Assembly (NCBI GenBank): GCA_002437305.1
Contig: DJOW01000073.1
Span: 1-8,445, forward strand
Length of the DNA stretch: 8,445 nt
DNA from: Bacteroidales bacterium UBA6428
GTDB taxonomy: Bacteria > Bacteroidota > Bacteroidia > Bacteroidales > UBA932
Direction of reading: 5' to 3'
This document shows, in pieces, positions 6,275-8,445 of the stretch (within the stretch, counting starts at the first letter, position 1; each line of letters opens with the position of its first letter). A program made the translations under genes and the position numbers. Below the pieces are notes generated by a model. That model did not search any database, was not told the DNA's origin, and was given only the letters and a program-made list of their open reading frames with translations.

Positions 6275-7450
6275 ATGGAGACTTCAGAGACAAACAAGGC
6301 CGTCAGGTGTAAGGCCGATGACCAGACTACCATTAACCAAAAGACCATTGAACAGGAAACCGTCGGCCGTGACTTAAGTTACCTACGGACCATAGGGCGG
6401 GATGACATCGACCAAGAGACTGCGGATCTGGACGCTTCGGATGGTCGGAAATCCGCAGGCCGTTTGACAGGGCTGTCGGAGCAGGAACAGTACCTTAAAC
6501 GATATCGCCACTGCCGTAGGCTGATTGATGGCGATATGCGCTTTGAGGGAATGTCGGAGGAGGAGAAGGATGCCTACGCCCAACGTCTCGCCACGCCGGA
6601 GTACCTCGACCTGACCTGCGACTGGGCATTCAAGTACCTGTTCCAAAACCACCCGGACTTGCTCATCGTACTCCTGAATGACATTCTTAATGAAGAAATA
6701 TCCTCTGTGGAGTTCAGGAACACCGAACTCTTAGATGTCGCACCATCGGACAAAAGGATTATATTTGACCTTCTATGCCAGACACCGGACGGGACTATAA
6801 TGGTCGAGATGCAGAAGGCATCACGTTTCGATCAGCGAGACCGACTGTTCTACTATGGATCAAGACTGGTGACGAGGCAGGTAAAACGTGGAGATGAAGA
6901 CTACGTCCTGTCGTCTGTCAAGGTAATCTGCATCATGAATTACGAGGACGAGCATCCAAATTCCCCTGATGACAAGATTCTCTACCATTATCGTACTCAG
7001 GAAATCGAGACAGGAGAGCCATTCGGTTGCCAATTGTCGTTCTTTCTTCTTGAACTGCCAAGAGTCATGCGTTACACAGATGAATATGAAAGTCCAATCG
7101 CCGCCTGGTGCCGAATATTCAGAAATTTCGCTATATTTGCCAAATCAAGGTCGGAAAAAGATGCGAGATTCAGTAAGTTGGAAAGAGCAATGCGTGTCAG
7201 CGGTCTTGACGACAATGAGATTGATGACTATTTCAGCGATATGATGACAGAGAAAGAAATGCGTCCGTACATCAAAGGCGCAGAGCAGCAAGGTTACCGC
7301 AAGGGTTTTGGGGCTGGTGTTGAGCAAGGTATGGCTGAAGGAATAGAGAAAGTCGCCAAGTCTTTGCTGTCGTTAGGTTTCCCAGTAGAGCAAATCATCG
7401 TTGCTACAGGCTTGTCGCTTGAAAAGATTGAGTCCATCAGGCAGGGATAG
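6275..7450 (+). CDS. Rpn-family PD-(D/E)XK nuclease / putative transposase
   Basis: From the ATG at 6275 this gives 391 residues. Earlier in-frame starts at 6215 (ATG) and 6194 (TTG) cannot be excluded, and no ribosome-binding site decides between them. The family (TIGR01784, Rpn recombination-promoting nuclease/putative transposase) is recognised from the conserved opening YLDLTCDWAFKYLFQNHPDLL (about residues 110-130), followed by the nuclease core. In the core, D165 in IIFDLL and E178-x-Q180 in VEMQ match the D...ExQ/K active site. Characterised Rpn proteins are Mg2+/Ca2+-dependent DNA endonucleases that promote RecA-independent recombination; many Bacteroidales carry several copies. The C-terminus has Gly every four residues (340, 344, 348, 352, 356), typical of the family, and then a helical end including ATGLSLEKIESI, resembling a helix-turn-helix-like tail. 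About 107 residues precede the conserved core, which is long for the family. They are polar and contain repeated TIxQ/IDQET-like segments. No terminal inverted repeats or target duplications are apparent. Confidence 0.85.
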   Translation: METSETNKAVRCKADDQTTINQKTIEQETVGRDLSYLRTIGRDDIDQETADLDASDGRKSAGRLTGLSEQEQYLKRYRHCRRLIDGDMRFEGMSEEEKDAYAQRLATPEYLDLTCDWAFKYLFQNHPDLLIVLLNDILNEEISSVEFRNTELLDVAPSDKRIIFDLLCQTPDGTIMVEMQKASRFDQRDRLFYYGSRLVTRQVKRGDEDYVLSSVKVICIMNYEDEHPNSPDDKILYHYRTQEIETGEPFGCQLSFFLLELPRVMRYTDEYESPIAAWCRIFRNFAIFAKSRSEKDARFSKLERAMRVSGLDDNEIDDYFSDMMTEKEMRPYIKGAEQQGYRKGFGAGVEQGMAEGIEKVAKSLLSLGFPVEQIIVATGLSLEKIESIRQG

Positions 7451-7495
7451 GCTCAGGGTAATCGTGTCATTCCCGATTCATAAATTATCGCGACT

Positions 7496-8445
7496 ATGGC
7501 TGAAGAGACATTCAATGAATATGGCAAAGAGCGGGCTATTGATCTGCTTTTTGAGGGTAGCGGGTTTACTCGCACGGAGAGGATAGGTTTTGAGCCGGGA
7601 GCAGGAAACACACTGACTTCGGCTTCGAGGCTTTTTTTGGAAGGGATGGACTTCGACCTGACATATTTTCCGCTCAAACATCTTGGCTACAAGTGTGTTG
7701 TGGCAGTTGCGGGAGAGATTTATGCAGGTATGGCTCATCCGAGGCTCCTTAACGTGAGGTTGGGAGTTTCCGCCAAACTGGATTTCGGCCATGTCAAGGG
7801 ACTGTGGCAAGGTATGGTCTCTGCTGCTAAGGAACACGGTTTCGAATCTGTGGACCTGGATCTTGTTCCATCACCTAACGGCCTGGCCATCAGCGTCTCT
7901 ACTGTCGGAGAAGAATTTAAACTGACCAAAGGACGCACGGTCAATGCAAGGAGCATGGATCTTGTCTGTGTGTCAGGCAGCCTCGGGGCTGCTTTTCTTG
8001 GCCAACAGATTCTGGAACGTGGAAAAAAGGCTTTCGAGAAGGCTGAGGATGATTCCGCGCAGCCAGATCTTGAGAAGTACAAGATGCTGATAGGCAGCTA
8101 TCTCAAGCCGGAGTTGAGCGCTTCGGTTGTGAGCCGTCTTGAGGAGGCTCAGATTTATCCGTCAAACGGCTACTTTGTCGATCACGGGCTTTCGGACGCG
8201 GTGAAGCGGCTTTCCCGCGACACTGGTCTCGGAGTGAAGATCTACGCTGACAAAATCCCTTTCGAGGGGAATAGTTTCGCTTCCGGCAAGGAGCTGGACA
8301 TCGACCCGGTCTCCGCCGCGATGAACGGAGGTGACGATTTCAGATTGCTGTTCACAATCCCGATTCTTTCAGCTGAGAAATTCCGCCGCGACTTCCAGAC
8401 CTTTGACATCATCGGCCACCTTGCCCAACCTGAGGTCGGTTCCGT
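7496..8445 (+). CDS. ThiL/AIR-synthase-like protein with degraded active site, 3' end cut by window edge
   Basis: The frame is open from the ATG at 7496 to the window end, giving 316 codons of a partial gene. Its fold family is clear from the match to thiamine-monophosphate kinase (ThiL): EGMDFDLTYFPLKHLGYK (49-66), then IYAGMAHPR, DLVCVSGSLGAAFLGQQ (155-171), YLKPE (202-206), and AMNGGDDFRLLFTIP (275-289), which match the ThiL regions EGVHFD...PLKHLGYK, DLICVSGDLGAAYLG, LKPE and AMNGGEDYELLF. ThiL phosphorylates thiamine monophosphate with ATP, using Mg2+ bound by several aspartates. Here the GDDAA loop is replaced by GFEPGAG (31-37), the Asp of TTD by R45, and the DxSDGL loop by FVDHGL (227-232). 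SD becomes GE (E74); D122 of the GGD loop is kept. Such changes should abolish or alter kinase activity, so I do not assign thiL. It may be a catalytically dead paralogue or act on another substrate. It begins 45 nt after the nuclease gene. Confidence 0.8.
   Translation, partial: MAEETFNEYGKERAIDLLFEGSGFTRTERIGFEPGAGNTLTSASRLFLEGMDFDLTYFPLKHLGYKCVVAVAGEIYAGMAHPRLLNVRLGVSAKLDFGHVKGLWQGMVSAAKEHGFESVDLDLVPSPNGLAISVSTVGEEFKLTKGRTVNARSMDLVCVSGSLGAAFLGQQILERGKKAFEKAEDDSAQPDLEKYKMLIGSYLKPELSASVVSRLEEAQIYPSNGYFVDHGLSDAVKRLSRDTGLGVKIYADKIPFEGNSFASGKELDIDPVSAAMNGGDDFRLLFTIPILSAEKFRRDFQTFDIIGHLAQPEVGS

Noticed and set aside
5968..6348. 126-codon minus-strand open frame
   Set aside because: It has no recognisable domain, runs antisense into the nuclease gene's N-terminal region and has no promoter match. 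It may just reflect composition, though the segment below 6214 is kept as unassigned.
6194..7450. Complete insertion sequence around the Rpn-family gene
   Set aside because: I looked for terminal inverted repeats and flanking duplications near 6150-6215 and 7450-7495 and saw none. The family is named 'putative transposase', but its members are often stand-alone genes.
7478..8082. Minus-strand open frames opposite the ThiL-like gene
   Set aside because: They are shadows. The plus-strand frame is open for 316 codons and has clear ThiL-family similarity.

Overview
The window looks like chromosomal DNA from a member of the Bacteroidales (Bacteroidota). I infer this from the protein families present, from four matches to the Bacteroidota -7 promoter motif TAnnTTTG in the AT-rich spacers upstream of genes, and from the absence of strong Shine-Dalgarno sites. 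No rRNA, tRNA or CRISPR array is visible, and there is no complete insertion sequence. The genus cannot be fixed from the sequence.

Layout. (1) 1-531 (+): the 3' part of an unrecognised membrane protein, cut by the window edge. (2) 532-685: a spacer between convergent genes with two GC-rich hairpins. (3) 686-904 and 983-1453 (-): a DUF2007-type small protein and a two-helix membrane protein. (4) 1454-1535: a compact divergent promoter region. (5) 1536-3690 (+): a membrane-anchored coiled-coil protein, then a HemW-type radical SAM protein starting 4 nt after its stop. hemW carries an in-frame palindromic repeat that adds about 25 residues. (6) 3751-5013 and 5048-5893 (-): an exported serine hydrolase of the beta-lactamase/PBP4-like fold and an exported endonuclease/exonuclease/phosphatase (EEP) family protein, probably one transcription unit read EEP first. 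(7) 5894-6274: a divergent, mostly non-coding region. (8) 6275-7450 (+): a PD-(D/E)XK nuclease of the Rpn/putative-transposase family with an unusual N-terminal extension. (9) 7496 to the end (+): a ThiL/AIR-synthase-like protein, cut by the window edge, in which most ThiL metal-binding aspartates are replaced.

How the genes work together. Most of the window is ordinary housekeeping or conserved-hypothetical content. The coiled-coil gene and hemW probably share a transcript. The EEP protein and serine hydrolase are both predicted to be exported and probably co-expressed, so a joint role in the periplasm or at the surface is plausible, but the substrate is unknown. The Rpn-type nuclease is the only mobile-element-associated gene. 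I do not see a clear new multi-gene system. The three points most worth checking are the repeat inside hemW, the ThiL-like protein with a degraded active site, and the N-terminal extension of the nuclease.
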